The position numbers were made by a program, and so were the translations under genes. Below are positions 9,488 through 18,531 of a stretch of DNA of 64,000 nt, piece by piece. The stretch's first letter is position 1. Each line of letters starts with the position of its first letter. Origin of the DNA: Xaviernesmea oryzae (GTDB taxonomy: Bacteria > Pseudomonadota > Alphaproteobacteria > Rhizobiales > Rhizobiaceae); the NCBI RefSeq assembly GCF_900109605.1, contig NZ_FOAM01000002.1:1-64000 (forward strand), in the 5' to 3' direction. The notes beneath the pieces are model-generated. The model was not told the origin of the DNA and made no database searches. It saw nothing but the letters and a program-made list of their open reading frames with translations.

Positions 9488-10579
9488 TCAATCCTCGGCG
9501 CGTGCAGCCTTGGCCGAGGCCTCGGCGTTTTCCTTCTCGTCGAGATAGACCTCGACATCGCTATTGAGCCCGGCCGTCACCGTAAAGTCGCGCTGGTAGA
9601 TCTTGTCCTTGTTGCGGGCCACCGCCGTATAGGTGCCTTCGGCCAGGACGAGGGTCGGGAAGGCGCCAACGCTTTCGCTGACGACGTCGCCTGAGCCGGT
9701 GAGGATCGACCAGGCGGTGTCGGCGATGGCCTCGCCGCCGGGCTCGGCCACCAGCTTCAGCGTCAGCTTGGCAGCCTTGTGCTGGATCGTCGCCTCGGTC
9801 AGCTTGCCGGCTTCGATTTGGATATCGGCACGGATCACCGCATTGACGCTGCCGTAGTTGGAAACCACGTGATAGGTGCCGCTCGGCAGGCGCACCACGG
9901 TCTCCGGCTTGACGTCGGCAACCACGAGCGGCCGCTCGCCATCGTCCTTCACTTCCGATGAGAAGATCGAAAAGCTCAGCTCGGTGCGCGGGATCTTGGT
10001 ATCGGGCCCCGATACCGCGTTGAGCATGACGCCGCCGGCATCGAGCACCAGCGTCTGGCTTTCGGCCTCGCCGTTTTCAGGCACGCGGATCTTGCGCGTC
10101 GCGCCGGCGCGGCCAAAGGCGACATTGACGAAATATTCGCCTGGAATGAGCTGAAAATCCGCAGAGCCGCCTTGCGAGGTGGCCAATAGCGGCAGCTTGC
10201 CATCCGATCCCGGAACCGGGCTGAAGACGCGCCAGACCAGCCCCTGTTCGACCGGATCGCCCTTCTGCTTCAACAACGCGCGCAGCTTGACATCCTTGGA
10301 CACGGGGGCAGCGGGCCGCTCGGGGTTCATCGTCGAGAAGCTGTTGAGCTTCGGCATTTTCTGCGGTGTGGAGACCGAGGGAAAGCTTTTGAACGGATCG
10401 GTCGGCGCGACCGGCGGCACCTGCTGAGGGATCGCCTCGCCCAGCGGCAAGGTGGTGCGCAGATCCTGCGCTTGCGCCGGATGGAACGCCAGGAGCATGC
10501 CGAGCGCGAGCGCCAGGCGCACGGCTGGGAAGGGCGCCGGGCGCACGGAGGCAGAATCGCGGGCGAGGAGGATGCGCAT
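9488..10579 (-). CDS. Exported conserved rhizobial protein with repeated beta-sandwich modules
   Basis: A 363-residue protein of unknown function. A signal peptide ends near residue 38 (HPAQAQ-D). Residues 40-90 are proline-rich. The rest reads as three or four related beta-strand modules, each with a pattern like LIPGEYFVNVAFG, LPSGTYHVVSNYG and LAEGTYTAVARNK, resembling carboxypeptidase-regulatory-like (transthyretin-type) domains. The C-terminus is acidic/alanine-rich. It converges on the acyltransferase gene with an 18-bp gap. It is likely periplasmic; no enzyme motif is seen. Confidence 0.75.
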   Translation of the reverse strand: MRILLARDSASVRPAPFPAVRLALALGMLLAFHPAQAQDLRTTLPLGEAIPQQVPPVAPTDPFKSFPSVSTPQKMPKLNSFSTMNPERPAAPVSKDVKLRALLKQKGDPVEQGLVWRVFSPVPGSDGKLPLLATSQGGSADFQLIPGEYFVNVAFGRAGATRKIRVPENGEAESQTLVLDAGGVMLNAVSGPDTKIPRTELSFSIFSSEVKDDGERPLVVADVKPETVVRLPSGTYHVVSNYGSVNAVIRADIQIEAGKLTEATIQHKAAKLTLKLVAEPGGEAIADTAWSILTGSGDVVSESVGAFPTLVLAEGTYTAVARNKDKIYQRDFTVTAGLNSDVEVYLDEKENAEASAKAARAED

Positions 10580-10722
10580 CGTCAGACGTTGACTTCTTGT
10601 CGTGGTGGCTTCACGTGAGATCCGTTATGGCCTCTTCGTGGCTGCCTGATGGCCGCTTCAGCCTTGGTGAAACGAACTGCCCGGAGACAGCGTCCGGAAG
10701 AACCTAAACGAAAGCCGAATTG

Positions 10723-11319
10723 ATGAAAACCGATTTCAGCCTCAGGGATTATCTCTCCACGCGCCGCTCCATCCCCGCCTTTCAACTCGGCGAGCCGGGC
10801 CCATCGCGCGCGGAGGTCGAGGAGATGCTGACGCTTGCGTCCCGCGTCCCCGATCACGGCAAGCTCGCTCCCTGGCGGTTCATCGTCTATCGCGGCGCGG
10901 TGCGCGAGGAACTGGGCGAGCGCCTGCTGGCGCTGGCGCTCGCAGCCAAGCCGGATCTTTCCGACGAGATGATCAAGGTCGAGCGGACCCGCTTCACCCG
11001 GGCGCCGACCGTGGTGGCCGTCATCAGCCGCGCCGCGCCGCATGTGAAGATCCCGGAATGGGAGCAGGTCATGTCCGCTGGCGCCGTCTGCCTCAATCTG
11101 CTCATGGCTGCCAATGCACTGGGTTATTCCGCCAACTGGCTCTCCGAATGGGTCGCCTTCGATCCGGCGGCGCTCGAACTTCTGGGTGTGAAATCAGAGG
11201 AAAAGGTCGCTGGCTTCATCCATATCGGCACGGCGCAGGTCCCCCCTTTCGAGCGGCCCCGTCCCGAACTGGCCGAGATCGTGACCTGGGTCGGCGACGA
11301 CGAAGTTGGAACCGCATGA
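10723..11319 (+). CDS. Nitroreductase family protein (YdjA-like)
   Basis: A 198-residue FMN-dependent oxidoreductase of the nitroreductase fold. The N-terminal RRSIPAF and [13 protein letters not shown] segments are FMN-contacting, and the central [21 protein letters not shown] is the usual dimer/FMN helix. The physiological substrate is unknown. ATG at 10723 is preceded by an in-frame TTG. Its stop overlaps the start of the flavin reductase-like gene (ATGA at 11316-11319), so the two are translationally coupled and may form a two-component flavin system. Confidence 0.88.
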   Translation: MKTDFSLRDYLSTRRSIPAFQLGEPGPSRAEVEEMLTLASRVPDHGKLAPWRFIVYRGAVREELGERLLALALAAKPDLSDEMIKVERTRFTRAPTVVAVISRAAPHVKIPEWEQVMSAGAVCLNLLMAANALGYSANWLSEWVAFDPAALELLGVKSEEKVAGFIHIGTAQVPPFERPRPELAEIVTWVGDDEVGTA

Positions 11320-11924
11320 TGTTCTACGGAACCGCAGACAACCGTCACGGCCTCGCACATGATCCGTTCAAGGCGATCGTCTCGCCGCGGCCGATCGGTT
11401 GGATCGGCTCCCATGCAGCGGATGGGCGCCTCAATCTGGCGCCCTATTCCTTCTTCAACGCCATTTCCGATGTGCCGAAACTGGTGATGTTCTCATCCTC
11501 GGGCCACAAGGACTCGGTGTCGAATATCGAGGAAACCGGGGTCTTCACCACGAGCTTCGTCAGCCGCAGCCTGATGCATGCAATGAACGAGACCTCGGCG
11601 CCGGCCGCGCGCGGCGTCAGCGAGTTCGAGCTGGCAGGGCTCACGCCGGTGACGGGTCACCTGGTCTCAGCGCCCTTCGTCGGCGAAGCTTTCGCAGCCC
11701 TGGAATGCCGGGTGACGGAGATGTTCCAGCCGAAAGACCTCGATGGCGTGGCCTCGGAGAATTACGTGGTGATCGGCCAGGTCATCGGCATTCACATTCG
11801 CGAGGAGGCCATTGTCGATGGCCGTTTCGATATGGCGACGGTGCGCCCGATCGCCCGCCTCGGCTATCGCGACTATTGTGACGGCGGCGATGTCTTTGAG
11901 ATGATCCGCCCCACCAGCGCCTGA
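11316..11924 (+). CDS. Flavin reductase-like domain protein (DIM6/NTAB family)
   Basis: A 202-residue protein with the flavin reductase-like split-barrel fold: ISPRP-type opening ([13 protein letters not shown]), [12 protein letters not shown] and the central block [17 protein letters not shown]. Such proteins bind FMN and reduce flavin for a partner, or act as reductases directly. ATG at 11316 overlaps the nitroreductase stop, which fixes the start; the open frame extends far upstream but that part is out-of-frame nitroreductase sequence. The pairing with a nitroreductase suggests joint flavin chemistry, which is an inference. Confidence 0.88.
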   Translation: MMFYGTADNRHGLAHDPFKAIVSPRPIGWIGSHAADGRLNLAPYSFFNAISDVPKLVMFSSSGHKDSVSNIEETGVFTTSFVSRSLMHAMNETSAPAARGVSEFELAGLTPVTGHLVSAPFVGEAFAALECRVTEMFQPKDLDGVASENYVVIGQVIGIHIREEAIVDGRFDMATVRPIARLGYRDYCDGGDVFEMIRPTSA

Positions 11925-11930
11925 AGCCGG

Positions 11931-12824
11931 TCAGCTGATCAGAGCGCGAAAGCCATCGCGTAAGGCGCGTTCCCGCACATGCTGGGCATTGTCGGCGGAC
12001 GCGCTGGCCGTGACGTGCAAAAGCGCCGGCAGGCCAGCCTCCGCCGCCAGCATAACCGTCTGGCCGCGGGCCAGCATGAGATAGGCTGGCTCGTCTCCAA
12101 CTGTGCCGCCAAGATCGATCACATTGCTTCCTTTAAGCCAGTCATCGCTCCGATCTGCCTGTCGGCGCTCGCCTTCGGTTCGCGGGGATAGACCCGCTTC
12201 CAGGGCGCGCTGCCCGGTGAGCTGGGTGCTTTCGGCAATGATCATCTCTCCGCGCGTGCAAGAGTCCGTCAGAGGGGAATCGCACGGTGTGTGCCGCCCG
12301 ACCGGCCGCTCACCCGGCCCATCGTCCGGTTGAGCCCACTGCGCGCCGCGCACCCGCCGCATCAGCGCAGCCTCATCAAGCACCAGCGCCAGCATGCGCG
12401 CCGAAAGTTCGCCATAGCCGCGACTATGGCGGAAGGCGGAAGGGACGCCACTGAGCTCGGCGAGGATTGCGGTTTCGTCTTGGTCCAGGCCACAGACCGC
12501 TTCCGCCACACGCAAGGCGACGTCCAGGCGCTGCACCTGCGCCGGCAGAGCGTCGCGCAGAAGGATTGCGGCCGGCCTCAGCCTGCCCAGAAGGTCTGGC
12601 GCGGTCTCGAAGGTCTCTGCGCTCGATGCGAGGATCAGCGGGCGATTGCCGGCAGTTGCAGCTGTAAGCTCGACTGGCAGACCGTCGAGGCTCGCCACCA
12701 GCACGGGCCCGCTGCCGGCGGGCAGCGCACTGCTTGGCTGCAAGGTCGGCAGGCTCGGCAAAGGCGCCGAGCGCAAAAACATGGTGAACCAATCGTAAAC
12801 CATTGAAGGATAGCTTCTGCTCAA
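11931..12824 (-). CDS. Protein of unknown function (possible degenerate CitE/HpcH-like)
   Basis: A 297-residue reading frame with coding-like composition. I do not recognise its family with confidence. The middle (VQRLDVALRVAEAVCGLDQ.. and LSARMLALVLDEAALM) and GEMIIAESTQLTGQRALEAGLSP faintly recall HpcH/HpaI-CitE aldolase-type lyases, but no metal-binding Glu/Asp pair can be placed. No signal peptide or membrane helix is obvious. It is divergent from the DUF2336 gene and converges on the flavin reductase gene with a 6-bp gap. The start could also be a later Met. Confidence 0.55.
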   Translation of the reverse strand: MSRSYPSMVYDWFTMFLRSAPLPSLPTLQPSSALPAGSGPVLVASLDGLPVELTAATAGNRPLILASSAETFETAPDLLGRLRPAAILLRDALPAQVQRLDVALRVAEAVCGLDQDETAILAELSGVPSAFRHSRGYGELSARMLALVLDEAALMRRVRGAQWAQPDDGPGERPVGRHTPCDSPLTDSCTRGEMIIAESTQLTGQRALEAGLSPRTEGERRQADRSDDWLKGSNVIDLGGTVGDEPAYLMLARGQTVMLAAEAGLPALLHVTASASADNAQHVRERALRDGFRALIS

Positions 12825-12857
12825 ACGAGGTCAGGATGCCCGGCAGGCATCCGTCGA

Positions 12858-13997
12858 ATGGGGTGGTCGCACGTGATCATACAGGCATTTCTTCGATGGG
12901 TGGAACAGGCCTCCGTTTCGGACCGTGCCCGGGCGGCTGCGGCCCTCGCGCGTGCCTATACGACGGGCAGCCAAGCCAATTTCGATTACAATGCAGCCGA
13001 AACGGCCATGAGCCTGCTACTGGACGATCCGGCGCCGCAGGTGCGCCAAGCGCTTGCTGAAGCGCTGGCCGATTGCCCGCGTGCCCCACGCGCGCTCATT
13101 CTTCCGCTTGCCGAAGACCGCACGGAAACGGCCTATACGGTAATCGCGCGCTCGCCCGTGCTGACCGACGCCGATCTGGTCGACCTCGTGGCGCGAGGAA
13201 CGGTGGAGATCCGTGCCCTGATCGCAGCACGAGCGCCGGTGAACCCGCCCTTGGCGGCGGCAATCGCCGAAATTGGCGGTGAGGTGGAGATCGCTATTCT
13301 GATCGACAACCGGCAGGCGCGCCTTTCCGCCCGCACGCTGTCGCGCATTGCCGAGCGCTTCGCGGCCCATGCCGCAATTCGCGGCGCTCTGCTGGAGCGC
13401 GGCGATCTGCCGGCCACGGTGCGCACGCGGCTGATGGAGGAGGTGGCAGATGCACTGTCCGGCTTCGGGCTGGTGGCGCACGTGCTCGGCGAGGAGCGTG
13501 CGCGGCGTCTTGCGCGTGAGGCCTGCGATGGCGCGACGGTCAGCCTCAGCGAGGCCGTGCCGCCGGGCGAGATGGTCCGCCTTGTCGAACATTTGCGCCT
13601 GCGCGCCCGCCTGACCCCGCTCTTTCTTCTGCAGGCTCTCTGCGCCGGCAAGGGCGAACTCTTTGCCGAGGCCATGGTGTGCCTGACGGGCATCGGCGAA
13701 AGCCAGGTGCGGGCGATTCTGTCCGGTGGCAGCGGCCATGCCGTGCGTGCCATGATCGAAAGAGCCGGCCTTGGCCGCGACGTCAGCGGGCTCTATGCCA
13801 GCGCCGTCATGCTCTGGCGGCGCGAAGGCCAGCAGCGGCGGGAGCCGACCGAAACCGTGCCCCAGCGCCTGCTGGCGCGGCTGCGCGATCTCGGCGGGCA
13901 GGGCGCCATTGCCCCCGGTCTTGCCGAAATCATCGAGAAGCTCGATATTGCCGAGCGTCGCCGCCAGGCCCGCAGTGCTGCCCGCGACGCCGCCTGA
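12858..13997 (+). CDS. DUF2336 domain-containing protein
   Basis: A 379-residue, all-helical, alanine- and arginine-rich protein that matches the DUF2336 family found in alphaproteobacteria. Helical HEAT-like repeats are suggested by repeating blocks such as PQVRQALAEALADCPRAPRALILPLAED. No catalytic residues are evident; in other alphaproteobacteria such proteins are linked to general stress or signalling, but the role here is unknown. ATG at 12858 or GTG at 12873 (VIIQAFLRW) may be the start. It is followed 54 bp later by an SDR gene on the same strand. Confidence 0.75.
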   Translation: MGWSHVIIQAFLRWVEQASVSDRARAAAALARAYTTGSQANFDYNAAETAMSLLLDDPAPQVRQALAEALADCPRAPRALILPLAEDRTETAYTVIARSPVLTDADLVDLVARGTVEIRALIAARAPVNPPLAAAIAEIGGEVEIAILIDNRQARLSARTLSRIAERFAAHAAIRGALLERGDLPATVRTRLMEEVADALSGFGLVAHVLGEERARRLAREACDGATVSLSEAVPPGEMVRLVEHLRLRARLTPLFLLQALCAGKGELFAEAMVCLTGIGESQVRAILSGGSGHAVRAMIERAGLGRDVSGLYASAVMLWRREGQQRREPTETVPQRLLARLRDLGGQGAIAPGLAEIIEKLDIAERRRQARSAARDAA

Positions 13998-14051
13998 GGA
14001 AAGAGCGCTCTCTGGCGCCAGCCACTGACGGAACGCAAAGGGGACGGGCTT

Positions 14052-15083
14052 ATGCGCGTGACGGAAAGCGGCAGCCGGAATCTCGTGGTCGTCACCGGAA
14101 TCGGCGGCTTTCTGGGGCATCATCTGACCAAGGTCTTTCTCGAAGCCGGCTACGCGGTTCGCGGGACGCTGCGCGACCTCAGCCGTGCGCCTCAAATCTC
14201 AGGCGCCATTGCGGCATCCGGAACCGACACTGGGGCGTTGGACTTTCGTGCCGCGGATCTTCTGGCAGACGATGGCTGGCCGGAAGCAATGATGGGCGCG
14301 ACGGCGCTCATTCATGCCGCCTCGCCCTTTCCATCCCGCCTGCCTGCCGACCCGCAAGGCCTCATCGCACCGGCCCGCGACGGCACACGCCGCGTGCTCA
14401 AAGCGGCGGCCGATGCCGGGGTGCGTAGGGTGGTGCTGACTTCCTCGATCGCCGCCACGAATTATGGCCCTGGCCACGCGCCTTTCACCGAGGCGGATTG
14501 GACCGACCCCGATGGTCCATTGACCACAGCCTATTATCGCTCAAAGACGCTGGCCGAGCGCGCCGCCTGGGATTTCGCTCAGCGCCATGCGCTGGCGCTG
14601 ACGACGATCAATCCGGCTTTCATCCTCGGCCCGCTGCTCGGCTCCGCGCCGGGAACGTCGCTCGATATCGTGCGCAGGCTTTTGGCCGGCCGCTATCCGG
14701 CTGTCCCGAAATTTTCGGTCTCCGTGGTTGATGTGCGCGATGTCGCATTGCTGCATCGCCTGGCATTGGAAGCCGACTGCGCCATAGGTGAGCGCTTCAT
14801 TGCCGGCGGCCCGGTCTTGAGCCTGAGCGATATCGCAACGATCCTGCGCAAGAACCTGCCGGACCATGCCGGTCGCGTTCCCCGCCTCGTCCTGCCCAAT
14901 TGGCTCGCTCGGCTCGCAGCGCCCTTCGACGCGAATCTCCGCCTCATCGCAGGCGAACTCGGGCGAGACGCGCGTGTATCGAGCGAAAAGGCCGAGCGTC
15001 TGCTTGGCTGGCGCCCCCGTCCGCCGGAAGAGGCGGTGCTGGCCGCCGCGCAAAGCCTGGTGGCGGCGGGCCTCATTCGTTAG
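14052..15083 (+). CDS. NAD(P)-dependent epimerase/dehydratase, dihydroflavonol-reductase-like extended SDR
   Basis: A 343-residue extended short-chain dehydrogenase. The nucleotide-binding motif GIGGFLG is at about 17-23 (VVTGIGGFLGHHL) and the catalytic YxxxK is in TAYYRSKTLAE (about 158-165), with LTSSIAATN supplying the Ser. The arrangement LTSS..YYRSK..AE matches the dihydroflavonol 4-reductase/cinnamyl-CoA reductase-like group, which reduces carbonyls with NADPH. The bacterial substrate is unknown. It may be cotranscribed with the DUF2336 gene. Confidence 0.85.
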   Translation: MRVTESGSRNLVVVTGIGGFLGHHLTKVFLEAGYAVRGTLRDLSRAPQISGAIAASGTDTGALDFRAADLLADDGWPEAMMGATALIHAASPFPSRLPADPQGLIAPARDGTRRVLKAAADAGVRRVVLTSSIAATNYGPGHAPFTEADWTDPDGPLTTAYYRSKTLAERAAWDFAQRHALALTTINPAFILGPLLGSAPGTSLDIVRRLLAGRYPAVPKFSVSVVDVRDVALLHRLALEADCAIGERFIAGGPVLSLSDIATILRKNLPDHAGRVPRLVLPNWLARLAAPFDANLRLIAGELGRDARVSSEKAERLLGWRPRPPEEAVLAAAQSLVAAGLIR

Positions 15084-15176
15084 CTGGCCTTGATTGGCCA
15101 GCAGCGATTTTTCCCCATCTCTCAGAGCTCTCCGCGCCGATGCGCGAACTCGCCGTAGTCCTTGCGTGGCTCGTGA

Positions 15177-15716
15177 TCAGGGCACGATGCGGCGCGCCAC
15201 CCAGGAATAGCTGTCGGAGACGTAGTGCACCGGCGCGGTCAGCACATCGCGAACCTGTTCCCGTCCGGGCAGCCGATTGCGGATGAAATCATAGGCGCGG
15301 GTAGGAATGGCCATCAGCCCGCTTCCCTCGGGGGGCGCAGGTGCGGGCTCGATCTGGTCGAGCGTGGTGCGTGCGTCGGTTTGGGCCGGCGCTTTGGGTT
15401 GGCCCGTCATCGGTGCTTCGGCCCTCGCCAGTGGCTTGGCGGCATCGGGCACAGGAAACTCAACCTGTGCGCCCTTTTCCGCCGGCTGCGGCAGGGCGCC
15501 CGGCAGGGTGGCGGCAACGCCTTCGCCCTGCTTTTCGCACATGGCGACAATGACCGGATATTTCACCTTGGTGAAACGCGGCAGCACAGCCTGCGAATGG
15601 CTGTCGCAGGCCGAAATGGAAGCCCAACTGCCTTTGACGGTTTCGACATAGTGGCAGGAGGTGACTGCATCGTCACAGCCGAGGATGGTCATGACGATCA
15701 TGGCGCCCGAAATCAT
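15177..15716 (-). CDS. Conserved hypothetical protein, probably exported
   Basis: A 179-residue protein I do not recognise. The N-terminus MISGAMIVMTILGCDD may be a short export or lipoprotein signal (ILGC resembles a lipobox, but the usual positive N-terminal charge is missing). Residues 15-60 contain several Cys (CDDAVTSCHY, CDSHSQ, MCEKQG), which could form disulfides in the periplasm. Residues 65-120 are proline/alanine-rich and the C-terminal 45 residues are basic. It has its own 286-bp upstream region and no operon partner. Confidence 0.65.
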   Translation of the reverse strand: MISGAMIVMTILGCDDAVTSCHYVETVKGSWASISACDSHSQAVLPRFTKVKYPVIVAMCEKQGEGVAATLPGALPQPAEKGAQVEFPVPDAAKPLARAEAPMTGQPKAPAQTDARTTLDQIEPAPAPPEGSGLMAIPTRAYDFIRNRLPGREQVRDVLTAPVHYVSDSYSWVARRIVP

Positions 15717-16017
15717 GGATGTCTCTCCGTCGCGGTAAGCCTTCGGCCTAAACCGCTCCTCTGTCCTAAATTAGGCGGCATCCAGGCCCCAAGGTAATTT
15801 GGCAGCCAGACTCGACTTCTGAGCTGTCCCCGACAACACTCTGACGAAGCCCCCTTTTTGAGCAATAGACGATGCCAAGCATCGGGCTTGCGCGCGCTGC
15901 CTGCTTGGGGCAGGAACAGGCAAAGGGCAAGCCGCCGCGCCTGTCGCCGCCTCATGGGACGGCTTCGGCATCCGCGACAAGTCTATGTAAAAACACATAA
16001 ATATGAGGGTATATGGG

Positions 16018-16479
16018 ATGACGGTCGAGATCGCGCAGGAGCCTCCACGCCAACAAGAGATCGAGGCGCTGCTGGCCCTTTCGGATGCTTATGCTGCTGC
16101 CCTCTATCCGGCCGAAAGCAATCATATGGTCGATCTCGCCAGCCTGGAAAAGCCGGAGGTCCGCTTCCTCGTTGCCCGGCATCAGGGCCGGATCGTCGGT
16201 TGCTGCGCCATGGTGGCGGCGGGCGATGGCACGGCGGAGATCAAGCGGATGTTCGTGCACGAAACGGCGCGCGGCCTGAAGATTGGCCGGCGGCTGCTCG
16301 ACAGGCTGGTCGCGGACGCGCAGGCTGCTGGACTTGTGGCTTTGCGCCTGGAGACCGGTATCTACCAGCCCGAGGCCATTGCGCTCTATCGTTCGGCCGG
16401 CTTCGTCGATATCGAGCCTTTCGGCAACTACAGGCCCGATCCGCTGAGCCTCTTCATGGAGCGGCGCCTGGTTGGATGA
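16018..16479 (+). CDS. GNAT family N-acetyltransferase
   Basis: A 153-residue acetyltransferase. Motif A for acetyl-CoA binding is visible as IKRMFVHETARGLKIGRRLLDRL, with the R/QxxGxG/A-type loop RGLKIG, followed by the terminal ALYRSAGF motif B. It transfers an acetyl group to an unidentified amine; the PEAIALYRSAGF ending resembles ElaA/RimI-like small-molecule acetyltransferases. ATG at 16018 was preferred over 16003 because GAGGG precedes it at suitable spacing. It is monocistronic by appearance. Confidence 0.87.
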   Translation: MTVEIAQEPPRQQEIEALLALSDAYAAALYPAESNHMVDLASLEKPEVRFLVARHQGRIVGCCAMVAAGDGTAEIKRMFVHETARGLKIGRRLLDRLVADAQAAGLVALRLETGIYQPEAIALYRSAGFVDIEPFGNYRPDPLSLFMERRLVG

Positions 16480-16746
16480 GACGTCCGGCACTGCGCGGAC
16501 GATGGGCGCGTGACGCGCTGTGCCTTTGGCGGCACGGCCCAGGCAAATCATGAGTGGCGCTGCCTGCTTTCGGCTTGGCGGGGGTGGCGATCCATGGCAG
16601 GAGGGGCCGCAGGATCGAGGGCGCCGGATGTCACACCGGCGCCTTGGAGACGCAATGGCATTGCCTCCGCCTGTCCCATCCGCTGACCGGGCATTTCAGC
16701 CAGGTCGCTCCGCATCCCGCCCGGCCCCTGCCATGGGAGATTGCCG

Positions 16747-18468
16747 ATGCTGCGTCGGTTTTTCGCGTTCTATCGGCCCTATCGCGGCCTGTTCCTTCTC
16801 GATTTCAGCTGTGCCGTGCTTTCCGGCCTGCTGGAGCTTGGCTTTCCCATGGCGGTCAAGCTCTTCGTCGATGACCTCCTGCCATCCGGCGCCTGGCCGG
16901 TCATTCTGGCCGCCTCGGTCGGCCTTCTGATCATCTATGTGCTGAACACAGGACTGATGGCGACGGTGACCTATTGGGGCCATATGCTGGGCATCAATAT
17001 CGAGACCGATATGCGCCGGCTTGCCTTCGAGCACGTGCAGAAGCTTTCCTTCCGCTATTTCGACAATGAAAAGACCGGCCATCTGATCGGCCGGCTAACC
17101 AAGGATCTCGAGGAGATCGGCGAGGTCGCCCATCACGGGCCGGAGGATCTGTTCATCGCCATCATGACCTTCATCGGCGCATTCCTGCTGATGCTGTCGG
17201 TCAACTGGAAGCTGGCGCTGCTGACGGCCGCTGTGGTGCCGGCGACAGCCTGGGTCACCAGCCGCTACGGCGGACGGATGACGCGCAATTTCCGCGCGCT
17301 CTACGGGCGGGTCGGCGATTTCAACGCCCGCATCGAGGAGAATGTCGGCGGCATCCGCGTCGTCCAGGCCTTCGCCAACGAGGCGCATGAAAAGGCACTG
17401 TTCGAAAAGGACAACCAGAACTATCGCCGCACCAAGCTGGAAGCCTACAAGATCATGGCCGCCTCCACCTCGCTCAGCTATATGAGCATGCGGCTGATCC
17501 AGATGATCGTGATGATCGCCGGCGCCTGGCTGGTGCTGCGCGGTGAGCTGTCGAATGGCGGCTTCGTCAGCTTCCTTCTGCTCGTCGGTGTCTTCTTCCG
17601 GCCGGTGGAAAAGATCAATTCGGTGATCGAGACCTATCCCAAAGGCATTGCCGGCTTTCGCCGCTTTACCGAACTGATGGAGACCGCGCCCGATATTGCC
17701 GATCGTCCGGGCGCGATCGCCGCGCCCACCCTGACTGGGCGCATCACCTATCGCGACGTGTCCTTTGGCTATGGCCCGCAGGCGCGCGTGCTTGAGCAGA
17801 TCAACCTTGAGATCGAGCCGGGCGAGACCATCGCTTTTGTCGGGCCCTCCGGAGCGGGAAAATCGACGCTCTGCTCGCTGCTGCCGCGCTTTTATGACGT
17901 GACAGGCGGCGCGATCACCATCGACGGGATCGATATTCGCGACATGACGCTCGCCTCGCTGCGCAGCCAGATCGGCATCGTGCAGCAGGACGTCTTCCTC
18001 TTTGGCGGCACGATCCGCGAGAACATCGCCTATGGGCGGCTGGGCGCGAGCGAGGGGGAGATCCTGGACGCAGCCCGGCGCGCGCGGCTGGAAAGCGTGA
18101 TCGCCGCCATGCCCGAGGGCTTGGATACGGTGATCGGCGAGCGCGGCGTCAAGCTGTCGGGCGGGCAGAAGCAGCGGCTCGCAATCGCCCGCATGTTCCT
18201 GAAGAATCCGGCGATCCTCATTCTCGACGAGGCAACGTCGGCGCTCGACACCGAGACGGAGCGGGCGATCCAGCAATCGCTGAACGAGCTGGCGCGCGGG
18301 CGGACCACCCTCATCATCGCCCACCGGCTTGCCACCATCCGCGATGCTGCGCGCATCGTCGTGGTCGATCGCGGCGGCATTGCCGAGGCAGGGCCGCATG
18401 GCGAACTCCTTGCCGCGCGTGGGCCTTACAGCCGGCTCTATGAGGCGCAGTTCGGCGGGGCGGCCTGA
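16747..18468 (+). CDS. ABC transporter, fused permease and ATP-binding protein (exporter type)
   Basis: A 573-residue half-transporter of the MsbA/MDR exporter class that works as a homodimer in the inner membrane. Six transmembrane helices occupy residues 1-300. The ATPase domain follows, with Walker A GPSGAGKST at about 366, the signature LSGGQKQR at about 470, Walker B ILILDEATSALD and the switch His in IIAHR. Exporters of this subgroup move lipids or hydrophobic compounds; the cargo is unknown. ATG at 16747 has GGGAGA upstream. The preceding 267 bp shows no gene. Confidence 0.92.
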   Translation: MLRRFFAFYRPYRGLFLLDFSCAVLSGLLELGFPMAVKLFVDDLLPSGAWPVILAASVGLLIIYVLNTGLMATVTYWGHMLGINIETDMRRLAFEHVQKLSFRYFDNEKTGHLIGRLTKDLEEIGEVAHHGPEDLFIAIMTFIGAFLLMLSVNWKLALLTAAVVPATAWVTSRYGGRMTRNFRALYGRVGDFNARIEENVGGIRVVQAFANEAHEKALFEKDNQNYRRTKLEAYKIMAASTSLSYMSMRLIQMIVMIAGAWLVLRGELSNGGFVSFLLLVGVFFRPVEKINSVIETYPKGIAGFRRFTELMETAPDIADRPGAIAAPTLTGRITYRDVSFGYGPQARVLEQINLEIEPGETIAFVGPSGAGKSTLCSLLPRFYDVTGGAITIDGIDIRDMTLASLRSQIGIVQQDVFLFGGTIRENIAYGRLGASEGEILDAARRARLESVIAAMPEGLDTVIGERGVKLSGGQKQRLAIARMFLKNPAILILDEATSALDTETERAIQQSLNELARGRTTLIIAHRLATIRDAARIVVVDRGGIAEAGPHGELLAARGPYSRLYEAQFGGAA

Positions 18469-18531
18469 CGCCTGTCACATATAAGCCGGGATACGATGTG
18501 TTTGAGGGCAGGGCGTTCTGAAACGAGGTGC

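Noticed and set aside
11058-11315. Upstream extension of the flavin reductase frame
   Set aside because: It overlaps the nitroreductase gene out of frame with Arg/Gly-rich nonsense sequence; ATGA at 11316 gives a better start.
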